This document shows positions 18,740-27,174 of a stretch of 64,000 nt of DNA, in pieces. The notes below the pieces were generated by a model, which made no database searches, was not told the origin of the DNA, and saw nothing but the letters and a program-made list of their open reading frames with translations. Source of the DNA: Marinobacter persicus (lineage in GTDB: Bacteria > Pseudomonadota > Gammaproteobacteria > Pseudomonadales > Oleiphilaceae); NCBI RefSeq assembly GCF_002934325.1, contig NZ_PTIV01000021.1:1-64000 (forward strand), in the 5' to 3' direction. The first letter of the stretch is position 1. Each line of letters starts with the position of its first letter. A program made the position numbers and the translations under genes.

Positions 18740-19274
18740 GCGGAGACAATCCGGAACCGCTGAAGGCGGCTTTACGCTCATAGAAATACTGGTTGTGCTG
18801 ATCATCGTGGGTTTGCTGGCCTCCCTGGCGGTGGTCAATCTGACCGGAAATTCCAGGCTTCGGGAGCTGCAGCAACAGGTACGTGATGTGTATCTGTTGA
18901 TGCAGGCAGCTTCCGAACAGGCGGTTCTTAATAACCGGGAATATGGTCTGGTGCTGGAGGAGGGCGGTTATCGGTTTGTAGCCATGGATGACGAATCCGG
19001 AGATTGGATCACGAACGAAGAGCGAATCTTCCGCCCGCGCACCTTGCCAGAATGGTTGGTGGTGACCGTCCAGGTCGCAGCTGACGCACCACGATTACCG
19101 TCTGATGATAAAGAAGGCCCGCAACCCGAGATCGTTTTCTATTCGAGTGGCGAAACCACCCCTTTTGAACTGGCATTCAGCGTGCAAGAAGGGCCGACTG
19201 TCCGTCACGTGATTCGTTCAGACGGATTTTCTCCCATGGAATGGCTTCAGCCCGGGGCGGAGGAAGTGCCATGA
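18726..19274 (+). CDS. gspH: type II secretion minor pseudopilin GspH
   Basis: A 182-residue prepilin with leader MLSSKRRQSGTAEGG and mature start FTLIEILVVLIIVGLLASL. The body has the GspH/FimT character (DVYLLMQAASEQAVLNNREYGL, GGYRFVAMDDESGDW). GspH sits at the pseudopilus shaft-tip junction. The ATG at 18726 lies inside the end of gspG (14-nt overlap); a TTG three bases on is the alternative. Longer in-frame starts within gspG are shadows. Confidence 0.9.
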   Translation: MLSSKRRQSGTAEGGFTLIEILVVLIIVGLLASLAVVNLTGNSRLRELQQQVRDVYLLMQAASEQAVLNNREYGLVLEEGGYRFVAMDDESGDWITNEERIFRPRTLPEWLVVTVQVAADAPRLPSDDKEGPQPEIVFYSSGETTPFELAFSVQEGPTVRHVIRSDGFSPMEWLQPGAEEVP

Positions 19275-19651
19275 GCCGGCGGAATTCCGGATTCACGTTG
19301 TTGGAGGTGCTGGTGGCACTGCTGGTGTTCGGGCTGATTGCCGGTGCTGCGTCACGAGTCGCCAGTAACTATATCACTGGTTTTGAAAGGGTGCGGGACA
19401 ATGTCTTGGCCGGCTGGCTGGCGGACAATCGCATCAACCAACTGAGGCTGGAAAATGCCTTACCGCCAATATCGGAAAGCGCTGAAGATCAGGACTACGG
19501 ACCGTTCCGCTGGCGTATCACGACGGTCGTTACCGGCACTGCAGAACCAACCATGCGCCGGGTCGAGGTGATTGTTGCCAAATACCAGAATGAGCAGACC
19601 GAACCCTTTCGGGTGATGTCGCTCTCCGCATTCCTGGGAGAAAGTTCATGA
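19271..19651 (+). CDS. gspI: type II secretion minor pseudopilin GspI
   Basis: A 126-residue prepilin: leader MSRRNSG, mature FTLLEVLVALLVFGLIAGAASRVA, then RDNVLAGWLADNRINQLRLE, typical of GspI. With GspJ and GspK it forms the pseudopilus tip and starts its assembly. ATG 19271 overlaps the gspH stop (ATGA) and follows GGAGG. It is coupled to gspJ by another ATGA overlap. Confidence 0.93.
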   Translation: MSRRNSGFTLLEVLVALLVFGLIAGAASRVASNYITGFERVRDNVLAGWLADNRINQLRLENALPPISESAEDQDYGPFRWRITTVVTGTAEPTMRRVEVIVAKYQNEQTEPFRVMSLSAFLGESS

Positions 19652-20355
19652 CGTCCTCGGCTCGTGAACAGGGCTTTACCCTGATGGAGGTTCTGATTGC
19701 GGTGACGATTACCTCGGTGATCGGTGTGGGCGTGTGGCAGGTCATTGGAAGTGTTGTGAACTCCCGGGATCGCGTCAATGAGTTGGCTGGGCAGTTTGAA
19801 AACATCCAGAAGGTCATGCTGCTGCTCGAAAGGGACATCGTCCAGATCGTTAACCGCCCGGCAAGGGGTCTCTACAGGGATTTTCAGCCAGCACTGACCA
19901 GCCGGGATGAAGGCTACGCGCTACTGCTCACGCGCCAGGGTTGGCGGAACCCATTGGGTCTTCGGCGCAGTGAACTTCAACGCGTGGCATGGGAGTACTC
20001 GGGCAGTGAATTACGCCGCCATTACTGGTCTGTGTTGGATCAGGGGCAGGACGACTCCAGCAGAAGTGTGTTGTTACTGGATAACGTCCAGGCATTCGAC
20101 ATCCAGTTTCTTGATGCCAGTGGAAATCGGCTTGCTCAGTGGCCGGAGGAGGCTGTCCTGGCAGAACAGGTAGCCGGTCAAAGGCCAGACGTACCGCTAC
20201 CCCGGGGCATTGAGATAACCCTTGAACACGAGCAGTTCGGAGAGCTGACCCGGATTTTCCCATTGCCCGATTTTGACCCGGCCCAGGTACGGGAAAGCTT
20301 CGGTCAACAGCAGGACACGGATTCCGATGCCGATGCCGATGCCGATGCGGAATAA
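19648..20355 (+). CDS. gspJ: type II secretion minor pseudopilin GspJ
   Basis: A 235-residue prepilin: leader MTSSAREQG, mature FTLMEVLIAVTITSVIGVGVWQV. Conserved parts include LERDIVQIVNRPARG, GWRNPLGLRRSELQRVAWEY and the LLDNVQAFDIQFLDASG region. It is a tip-complex subunit with GspI and GspK. The last residues are an Asp-Ala run (DADADADAE) encoded by a hexamer repeat that also carries the start codons of gspK. Confidence 0.93.
   Translation: MTSSAREQGFTLMEVLIAVTITSVIGVGVWQVIGSVVNSRDRVNELAGQFENIQKVMLLLERDIVQIVNRPARGLYRDFQPALTSRDEGYALLLTRQGWRNPLGLRRSELQRVAWEYSGSELRRHYWSVLDQGQDDSSRSVLLLDNVQAFDIQFLDASGNRLAQWPEEAVLAEQVAGQRPDVPLPRGIEITLEHEQFGELTRIFPLPDFDPAQVRESFGQQQDTDSDADADADAE
20320..20349 (+). 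repeat. GATGCC hexanucleotide repeat at gspJ/gspK junction
   Basis: GATTCC, three perfect GATGCC units and GATGCG lie in tandem. In the gspJ frame they read Asp-Ala. In the gspK frame each gives an ATG (20327, 20333, 20339, 20345), so the repeat offers four in-frame start codons six bases apart. Confidence 0.85.
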
Positions 20356-21331
20356 ACACCAAGGTGTTGCGCTGATCATGGTCCTTTTGGCGATGGCACT
20401 GATCATTATGCTGGCCACCGGCATGGTGCGTGAGCAAAGCCTGTGGGTGTTCAAGGCGAGTCACCACAAAGCCCAGCAGCAGGGATACAGCATTGCCCTG
20501 GGCGCGGAAACCTTCGGCCGGCAAATGCTGATCCGGGATTTTGAGGATGATCAGGATGAGGACCTGATGATCGACAGCCTGGATGAACGCTGGGCCATTG
20601 GGGCCGCGATTTTGCCATTGGACGAAAACGGCGTCGTCGAAGTGCAGATAGACGGCCTGGGAGGGCGGATCAATCTGAACGAGTTGGTGACACCGGCAGG
20701 CAAGGTGGACCAGTTCACCCGGAGTCGAGTACAGCGATTACTGCAGGCGCTGGGTATTACCGGGATAAGTGTGGACGCCCTGATTGACTGGATTGACGAG
20801 GACGACCAGCCAACCGGTGCTGCCGGAGCGGAAGACAGTTTATATCTGACCGAAGAACCATCCTACCGTGCCGCCAACCAGCCCTTTGTATCCATCAGTG
20901 AATTGCGGTTGATTGCCGGTATGACCGAGAGCGCTTATGAAACGCTGCGCCCCCATGTTGTCGTACTGCCGGTTACTGGCTCTGGCATCAATGTTAATAC
21001 CGCAAGTGCTCCGGTCCTGATGTCTCTGCATGAGAATCTCACCGAGGCCATCGCCGGCGTCATCATCGAAAAACGCGAAGAAGCTCGCTTTGAAAGCATC
21101 AAGGATTTCCTGTCATTGCCTGAACTTGCAGGCATGGGGTTAACGTCCCGGGGGCTAACCCTAAAAACGTCGTTTTTTGATGTTGTTTGCCGGATTACCT
21201 ACGATAATCGAAAGGTGAACATGGTCAGTCGGGTGTTCCGCAGTGCCAAGGGCGAGGTACAGACCGTCCACAGGGACTTGAGCCAGAACAACCGCATCAC
21301 CAGGGAACCTTATACTCTGTCAGAAGGATAG
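20345..21331 (+). CDS. gspK: type II secretion minor pseudopilin GspK
   Basis: A 328-residue large pseudopilin. The N terminus MRNKHQGVALIMVLLAMALIIMLATGM shows the GspK type, where Val replaces Phe-Thr after the cleaved Gly and there is no Glu5. Then come VEVQIDGLGGRINLNELV, DWIDEDDQPTGAAGAEDS, and helix-hairpin-helix-like segments (NVNTASAPVLMSL). GspK caps the tip and binds calcium through acidic residues. The last of four repeat-borne ATGs is given as the start since it yields the usual short leader; 20339 is equally possible. It overlaps gspJ. Confidence 0.9.
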   Translation: MRNKHQGVALIMVLLAMALIIMLATGMVREQSLWVFKASHHKAQQQGYSIALGAETFGRQMLIRDFEDDQDEDLMIDSLDERWAIGAAILPLDENGVVEVQIDGLGGRINLNELVTPAGKVDQFTRSRVQRLLQALGITGISVDALIDWIDEDDQPTGAAGAEDSLYLTEEPSYRAANQPFVSISELRLIAGMTESAYETLRPHVVVLPVTGSGINVNTASAPVLMSLHENLTEAIAGVIIEKREEARFESIKDFLSLPELAGMGLTSRGLTLKTSFFDVVCRITYDNRKVNMVSRVFRSAKGEVQTVHRDLSQNNRITREPYTLSEG

Positions 21332-21333
21332 CC

Positions 21334-22653
21334 ATGTCTTACCGTCTTTTCGTTCGCCCCCTGCCGCCGTTTGCGGAACCGGCCCAGCAGCGTTTCAGCT
21401 GGGTGCTGCAGGACGCCGGCGGTGACGCCCAGGCACAGGGTGATTCCGACCTGCGTGAAGACATTGAGCAAACCCTGGCCCGGAACTCGCTCGACAATGT
21501 CGAGCTGCTGGGACTGATTCCCGCTGATGACACCGTATTCTGCACCGCTGACATCCCCGCCACACAAGCCCGCTATGTGGCCCAGGCCCTGCCGTATGCG
21601 GTGGAGGAGCAGGTGGCCCAGGACGTCGAGACCCTGCATTTCGCCCTGGGTCGGCACACGGCAGAGGGGTATCAGGTAGCCGCCATCGATAAGGGACAAA
21701 TGAGTGTTTGGAAGCACCTGTTGTCCGGTTGGCACCATGCGCCCCTCGCGGCTATTTACGCCGATGCCACCCTGTTACCGGCCACGGAGAACGGTTGGAC
21801 ACTGTGCCTGGATGGCGCCATGGTGCTTCTGCGGAGTGACCGTGGGGAATGGCTGGCGGTGAGACGGGAAAACCTGCCCATGTTTGCCGCTACCATGGCA
21901 GAGCCTCCGGCGAACCTGGTTAACCCAAGCCCCGATGATGTGGCTGCCGAGGTTCCCGTTCGCATCTTTCACCCGGCGGAGGGATACGCGAAGGAGGAGG
22001 GTGTCACCCAACAACTGACCCAGGCCTCGGACCGTTTACGGATATCGGAAGAACCGCTGGAGCTGTCAGTGATCGGTTTCCTGGCCTGGTCTTACCACCA
22101 GCAACTCTGTGATCCGATCGATCTCTGTCAGGGGGAGTTCTCTCTCAAGGAAAAAGGGCAGTATTCACTATCGCCCTGGAAACCCCTGATTGCCGTGGCT
22201 GGACTCTGGTTTGTCCTTCAGGTGGCATTGGAAATCGGCTTTGGCCTGTATCAACAGCATCAGGCTGAACAGTTGCAGGACCGGGCCATGGCCATGTACC
22301 GGCAAGTCTTTCCCGACGATAACCGCACTCATGCCGGAAATGTTCGCAGGGTGCTTCAGGGCCAGCTTCGGGCAGCGGAATCAGCTGGACCCCAGACGGA
22401 TTTTCTTACCCTCCTGAAGTTTACTGGTGCCGAGTATACGGCTCTTCCCGACACCCAATCCGTTTCCTTTGATTCAATCAACTATGCCCGAGGCCGGGGT
22501 GAGCTGGTGGTGGCCGTAAGCGCCGAGAGTTACGACCAACTGAGCCGTTTGCGCAATGGTCTGACCGACGAAGGGCTGCAGGCGGAAATAGGCTCGGTGG
22601 TCAACGAGCCCGCTGGTGCACGTGGCCGCCTGACGGTCTCGGGAGGTCAGTAA
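21334..22653 (+). CDS. gspL: type II secretion protein GspL
   Basis: A 439-residue inner-membrane protein. The cytoplasmic actin-like domain (about 1-250) includes the conserved QALPYAVEEQVAQDVETLHFALG and binds GspE. A membrane helix lies at about 290-310, followed by a periplasmic ferredoxin-like domain that pairs with GspM. It starts 2 nt after gspK with AAGGA upstream. Length and layout match the family. Confidence 0.93.
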   Translation: MSYRLFVRPLPPFAEPAQQRFSWVLQDAGGDAQAQGDSDLREDIEQTLARNSLDNVELLGLIPADDTVFCTADIPATQARYVAQALPYAVEEQVAQDVETLHFALGRHTAEGYQVAAIDKGQMSVWKHLLSGWHHAPLAAIYADATLLPATENGWTLCLDGAMVLLRSDRGEWLAVRRENLPMFAATMAEPPANLVNPSPDDVAAEVPVRIFHPAEGYAKEEGVTQQLTQASDRLRISEEPLELSVIGFLAWSYHQQLCDPIDLCQGEFSLKEKGQYSLSPWKPLIAVAGLWFVLQVALEIGFGLYQQHQAEQLQDRAMAMYRQVFPDDNRTHAGNVRRVLQGQLRAAESAGPQTDFLTLLKFTGAEYTALPDTQSVSFDSINYARGRGELVVAVSAESYDQLSRLRNGLTDEGLQAEIGSVVNEPAGARGRLTVSGGQ

Positions 22654-22654
22654 C

Positions 22655-23188
22655 ATGTGGTCAAGAATCAAGCGACAACCGGCGGTTGGTAAAGCAGTTG
22701 CCTACTATGACCACCTTCCTGTTAGAGATCGCCAGGCTTTATTGGTACTTGCCGTCGCCTTGTTGCTCGCACTGCTATATTTTATCGTCTGGCGTCCGGC
22801 TGCGGATTTTCACGAACGCACACTGAACGAACGCGAGAATGCCCAGGAATTGCTGGCCTGGATGCAATCAAACCAGGAGGCGATTGAGGCCCTGAACCCG
22901 GCGAGCAATGCCGCCGCGGGTAGCAATAACGTTGAAAAACCGGTCGATGGCAGGGCGTTGATGGCCCTCATTACCCGCACCGCCGATGAAGCCGACCTGG
23001 CCCTGCAACGTTTCGAGCCCGGTGATGAAAACACGGTTCGGGTGTGGATGGACTCTGTTCCTTATACCCGGGTTGCGGGCTGGCTTGAAAGGCTGGCCAA
23101 CCGGCACGGCGTGATTATTGATCAAGCCTCCATGGATCGTGCTGAAACGCCCGGCATCATATCGGTACGATTGACATTGACTATTTGA
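22655..23188 (+). CDS. gspM: type II secretion protein GspM
   Basis: A 177-residue bitopic protein: about 25 cytoplasmic residues, a membrane helix at about 29-48 (ALLVLAVALLLALLYFIVW), a periplasmic coiled coil and a small ferredoxin-like fold (about 95-177). DRQALLVLA before the helix is a family feature. It partners GspL. It is the last T2SS gene here; gspN and gspD are not in view. The next gene, gor, is 63 nt away and may be read through, as no terminator is seen. Confidence 0.9.
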   Translation: MWSRIKRQPAVGKAVAYYDHLPVRDRQALLVLAVALLLALLYFIVWRPAADFHERTLNERENAQELLAWMQSNQEAIEALNPASNAAAGSNNVEKPVDGRALMALITRTADEADLALQRFEPGDENTVRVWMDSVPYTRVAGWLERLANRHGVIIDQASMDRAETPGIISVRLTLTI

Positions 23189-23251
23189 ATGTCGATAAGC
23201 TCCGGATATCCTGTCAAAAATCCAGATTGATCAAACTGAGTGGGAGTTACT

Positions 23252-24613
23252 GTGTCTGACAGTTACGATTACGACCTGATAGTTATAGGTGCCGGTTCCG
23301 GCGGTGTCCGACTGGCCCGAATGTCAGCCCAACGTGGCGCCAGAGTGGCGGTGGTGGAAGCCCGGCATCTTGGCGGCACCTGTGTGAACGTGGGCTGTGT
23401 TCCGAAAAAGCTGTTTGTCTACGGAGCTCATGTTCATGAAGAGCTGGAAGACGCGGCCGGCTATGGCTGGCAGATCCCCACTGACGATGTGAGCTTTGAC
23501 TGGCCTACCCTGGTTGCCAACAAGAACGCTGAAATTGAGCGCCTCAATGGCATATACGGTCGCCTTCTGACCAACGCCGGCGTCGATATTATTGAAGGCA
23601 CAGCTACCGTGACCGATCCGCACACTGTCAAGGTGGCGGGCCAGAGCTATTCTAGCCAACACATTACCGTGGCGACCGGCAGCTGGCCGGTGATTCCCGA
23701 TGTTCCCGGTAAGGAACACCTGCTGACCTCCAACGAAATGTTTTACCTGCCCCAATTACCTCGCCACGCCACGGTCTGGGGTGGGGGTTACATCGCTGTC
23801 GAATTTGCCGGCATCCTGGCGGGGCTGGGCGTAGAGACCACCCTGTTATACCGGGGCGACCTGTTCCTGCGGGGTTTTGATGACGACATTCGCCGCTTTA
23901 CCGAGCAGGAAATGCGCAAAAAAGGCGTCGATCTTCGCTTTAATGTAACCATCGACGCGGTAGAAGCGAATGAGGGCGCCTACCGCGCCCGACTAAGCAA
24001 CGGCGATACTCTCGAAACCGGGCTTATCATGGCGGCAACAGGGCGTCGGGCACTGGTGGATGGCCTTGGCCTCACTGATTTGGGCGTGGACCTGACGGCA
24101 TCCGGACACGTGCATGTAAACGATGGGTTCCAGACAACAGTTCCCTCCATTTATGCCCTGGGCGACGTGATTGGCACTCCACAACTCACGCCAGTGGCAC
24201 TGGCCCAGGCCATGGTCCTGTCGCGTCGCCTGTTTGGTGATGGACAGGGCGAAATGGACTACGCTGCCATTCCCACCGCCGTGTTCTGCCAGCCCAATAT
24301 AGGCACCGTCGGGTTAACCGAGCAGGAGGCGAGGGAAGCGGGGCACCAGGTCACGATTTACCGTTCGGAATTCCGGCCCATGAAATACACCCTCAGTGGC
24401 CGCGATGAGCGAAGCCTGATGAAGCTTGTGGTGGATACCAACACTGATCATGTGCTTGGCGCTCACATGGTGGGGCCCGACGCAGGCGAAATCACCCAGG
24501 GGCTGGCGGTGGCGATCAAAGCTGGGGCCACCAAGGCACAATTTGATGCGACGCTGGGTATTCACCCCACCTCAGCGGAAGAATTCGTGACCATGCGCGA
24601 GCCAGTAAGCTGA
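23252..24613 (+). CDS. gor: glutathione-disulfide reductase
   Basis: A 453-residue flavoenzyme that uses NADPH to reduce glutathione disulfide. The FAD fold GAGSGG is near 13-18. The redox pair is C44/C49 in [13 protein letters not shown]. The central NADPH-binding fold is [18 protein letters not shown], the second FAD segment [19 protein letters not shown], and the catalytic His-Glu lies in [16 protein letters not shown] 23252 follows GGGAG. Lipoamide dehydrogenase and mercuric reductase are excluded by the C-terminal motif. Confidence 0.92.
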   Translation: MSDSYDYDLIVIGAGSGGVRLARMSAQRGARVAVVEARHLGGTCVNVGCVPKKLFVYGAHVHEELEDAAGYGWQIPTDDVSFDWPTLVANKNAEIERLNGIYGRLLTNAGVDIIEGTATVTDPHTVKVAGQSYSSQHITVATGSWPVIPDVPGKEHLLTSNEMFYLPQLPRHATVWGGGYIAVEFAGILAGLGVETTLLYRGDLFLRGFDDDIRRFTEQEMRKKGVDLRFNVTIDAVEANEGAYRARLSNGDTLETGLIMAATGRRALVDGLGLTDLGVDLTASGHVHVNDGFQTTVPSIYALGDVIGTPQLTPVALAQAMVLSRRLFGDGQGEMDYAAIPTAVFCQPNIGTVGLTEQEAREAGHQVTIYRSEFRPMKYTLSGRDERSLMKLVVDTNTDHVLGAHMVGPDAGEITQGLAVAIKAGATKAQFDATLGIHPTSAEEFVTMREPVS

Positions 24614-24629
24614 CAGAAGCCGGGTGGGG

Positions 24630-24669
24630 CGGGAGAATGTGGTTAATGGCAGTGAATCACACTCTCCCG
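24630..24669. terminator. hairpin between convergent gor and kinase-like gene
   Basis: CGGGAGAATGTG and CACACTCTCCCG form a 12-bp stem (one mismatch) with a 16-nt loop. It lies between two converging genes and lacks a long U-tract on either side, so it is at best a weak or bidirectional terminator. Confidence 0.5.
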
Positions 24670-24671
24670 GT

Positions 24672-26159
24672 TTAGCCGGATGGTTCAGTTGCCAGGTCGA
24701 ATACCAGCTCAAAACAGATAGAGGAGCTGTGACCGGCCTCATGCTCCACCTTGATGTACCCGCCCATAAGTTCCACCAGCCGCTGGACCACGGGCAGCCC
24801 CATGTCCCCGGGCGGGGTCTGTTCGATGCCCCCGAAGGCGCTGTTTAACTGGTTCGCCATGGCGCCGCCTCCGGAGTCCGTCACAGTGCAGTTGAGTGTG
24901 ACACGCTGATCTTCCAGCGACAGGAGGTGACTGCGGAGACTGACAAAACCACTGTCTGAGTACATCAGGGTATTTTCCAGAAGTCCCGCCAGAATTTGCC
25001 GTACCCGGGGCGCATCGCCCATCACCATCACGGAATCAGACCACTCCCCCAGCAATTGCAGTTCGAGGCTAGCCCCCTGTTGCTCCGCTGCCAACTGGAA
25101 TGAGGCGGCACAGTTTTCGACCAGTGGCCGGAGGTCAAACTCCTGCTTATCAGTAGCAAAAGAGCCATTTTCCATACTCGCGTAGTCGAGCACATCCGAA
25201 ATCACCGTCAGCAGGTCTTCGGTTGAGCGCTGGACCGTCGCCAGCGATTCGCTCTGTTGAAGCGACAGGGGTTCATCGCGCATCTGGTTCAGGGTACCGA
25301 GCACCCCGTGGAGGGGCGTGCGCAATTCGTTGCTCATGGCGGTGAGAAATTCAGACTTTGCCTGGCTGGCGTGTTCCGCCTTGCTTCGGGCTTCTTCTGA
25401 AATCCTGAGTGTTTCTTCCCGGCTGGTTTCAAGTTCCCGCAAATGGGTTGCCAGATCGTTGAGTTGTTGGTGGATTTCCAGAAGCTCACTGGCATTGCCC
25501 TGAACCGGCACACGGTGCTTCTGGTAGTCACCCTCAATTATATTGGCGACACGCCGGGCCAGGCTATGGACCGGGCTAAGTATGTTTCGGAGGAAATGGT
25601 TGACGATCACCAGTGTAAAGGCCAGCACGACACCGCCGACGATAACGGACGACCAGAGGATTTCCTGCTCCCGGCTTTCGAGAACATTGGGGTTTACGCC
25701 GACTTCCACGGTGCCGACACGCAGGGCGCCGGCATTGCCGCTCCAACCGCCGGCAAACAGGTCACCTCCAAATTCGACCGGTTCCTGAAGAATTTCAGCA
25801 GTATGAACGCGGAAATCACCCTCGTTGATGGCCCGGCGGTCGATGCCATGGCTGACAAACCCAAGTTCTGTTCCCGTTAAATCGGTAACGCGGATCCAGT
25901 TTGCTTCACTCCGTAACAGCGATTGTCGGAGCACCTGCTCAAGCGCACGCTTGTTGCCGGAAACAACAGCGTATTCCAGCGCCGGGGCAAGGCTGTCAGC
26001 CAGCAATTGATTATTCTTCTCAAGATTTTCCCGTGCATCGTCCAGACGCGCGACGGTAAAAAAGACCATCAGGACAACAAACATGACCACTGCTGGTAAG
26101 GCGCCAAGCAACAGCAGTCTTGATGATAGCGATAAGCCGGTTTTCTTTGCCGGAGTCAT
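24672..26159 (-). CDS. degenerate membrane histidine kinase-like protein (phospho-His replaced by Asn)
   Basis: A 495-residue protein: membrane helix about 14-36, periplasmic sensor to about 165, second helix about 168-190, HAMP about 190-245, coiled coil, DHp-like and HATPase-like domains. The H-box, normally MSHELRTPL, reads MSNELRTPLHG; Asn277 replaces the phospho-acceptor His (codon AAC at 25329-25331). The N-box keeps Asn (LLENTLMYS), G1 is DSGGGA, and the G2 box is altered (PPGDMGLPVVQ for GTGLGL). Autophosphorylation at the normal site is impossible. It likely acts as an allosteric sensor or pseudokinase. It overlaps the binding-protein gene by 4 nt. Confidence 0.85.
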   Translation of the reverse strand: MTPAKKTGLSLSSRLLLLGALPAVVMFVVLMVFFTVARLDDARENLEKNNQLLADSLAPALEYAVVSGNKRALEQVLRQSLLRSEANWIRVTDLTGTELGFVSHGIDRRAINEGDFRVHTAEILQEPVEFGGDLFAGGWSGNAGALRVGTVEVGVNPNVLESREQEILWSSVIVGGVVLAFTLVIVNHFLRNILSPVHSLARRVANIIEGDYQKHRVPVQGNASELLEIHQQLNDLATHLRELETSREETLRISEEARSKAEHASQAKSEFLTAMSNELRTPLHGVLGTLNQMRDEPLSLQQSESLATVQRSTEDLLTVISDVLDYASMENGSFATDKQEFDLRPLVENCAASFQLAAEQQGASLELQLLGEWSDSVMVMGDAPRVRQILAGLLENTLMYSDSGFVSLRSHLLSLEDQRVTLNCTVTDSGGGAMANQLNSAFGGIEQTPPGDMGLPVVQRLVELMGGYIKVEHEAGHSSSICFELVFDLATEPSG

Positions 26160-27130
26160 TGTGATCCCTCCCGTGACTCAAGCAGGATTTGATCAACCGT
26201 GTCAGCGATATCATCCCGATCCGGTAACGGAATATTGAGCGATCGGGCCACCTGTTCATTGACCTGCACACGGTATTGATCCGGATACCCGGGCGGCGGG
26301 AACTGCCCGGTTTCCCGGTAGGCCATCAGGGCTTCGGCGGCCTGTCTGGCCATTTCCGGGAAAGGCGCATAGCTTGAGGCCAGCGAGCCCGCTTTGACGT
26401 AACTCTGGTTGGGGCCAATCAGTATCTTGTTGCGCCGGTAAGCAGTCAGAAGGATGTGTTTGATATTTCTCGGGTTGTAAATGGCCTCGTCGTCGGCCGC
26501 CAACAGAAAGTCGCCATAACTCAGCGCACGGTTAAGGGTGGGAATCAGTTGCTCATTGGTGTCTGTGATGAAAACCCGTGCCTCCAGCCCGAACGCCTCA
26601 AGCTGTTCCAGAAGAGGTTCGTACAGATCTGCCGATTCTGTGGTGGCCAACATCGCGATTCGGGTCGCCTGGGGGAGAATGGCCTTGCCCGTCAACGCCT
26701 GGCGAATTAACGGCACGTCCTTATAAACAGCGCCGATCTGGCTACCCGGTTTCTCCTCGTATTCTTTGACCAGCGACTTCTTTACCAGTAAAGCCAGTAC
26801 GGGTTGTTTCGCATCCTGTTGGAGTACGCGGGAAAAAGCTTGGGGGCCGATAGCCAGTACTGGGGCACGATTTCCGGGCAGGTTTTTGCGGCTGGAGAGG
26901 GGCGTGAGATTGAATGCCGGGCCAACACTTTGCTTTATCTGTCGAATGACATATTGATCCAGCGCGTCGTTGCCGGAGCCGGCCACATACACGTCAGTCG
27001 CGCCGGCTGATTGGCCAAAAGTCAGTGCCGGCAGCCATAGCAGGACAAGCAGGCAGCACAGCCAGACCCGCCACCGGGCGAAGCTGCTCTCTAATTGCCT
27101 ATAGGCATCAATATCTGGGGTGGCTTTCAT
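26156..27130 (-). CDS. periplasmic ABC substrate-binding-like protein
   Basis: A 324-residue protein with an N-terminal hydrophobic segment (about 22-39, cleavage likely after TFG) and two Rossmann-like lobes (DVYVAGSGNDALDQYVIRQIKQ; ATRIAMLATTESADLYEPLLEQL; LTAYRRNKILIGPNQSYVKAG). The layout resembles the TrpX/PF04392 group of ABC substrate-binding proteins. No ABC permease or ATPase is adjacent. Instead it is coupled by ATGA overlap to the kinase-like gene, so it may serve as that sensor's ligand-binding partner. The ligand is unknown. Confidence 0.65.
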   Translation of the reverse strand: MKATPDIDAYRQLESSFARWRVWLCCLLVLLWLPALTFGQSAGATDVYVAGSGNDALDQYVIRQIKQSVGPAFNLTPLSSRKNLPGNRAPVLAIGPQAFSRVLQQDAKQPVLALLVKKSLVKEYEEKPGSQIGAVYKDVPLIRQALTGKAILPQATRIAMLATTESADLYEPLLEQLEAFGLEARVFITDTNEQLIPTLNRALSYGDFLLAADDEAIYNPRNIKHILLTAYRRNKILIGPNQSYVKAGSLASSYAPFPEMARQAAEALMAYRETGQFPPPGYPDQYRVQVNEQVARSLNIPLPDRDDIADTVDQILLESREGSQ

Positions 27131-27174
27131 ACCTTCCTGGTTTTACGCTCCGTTTTGCCGTGACGGTCGTGGTT

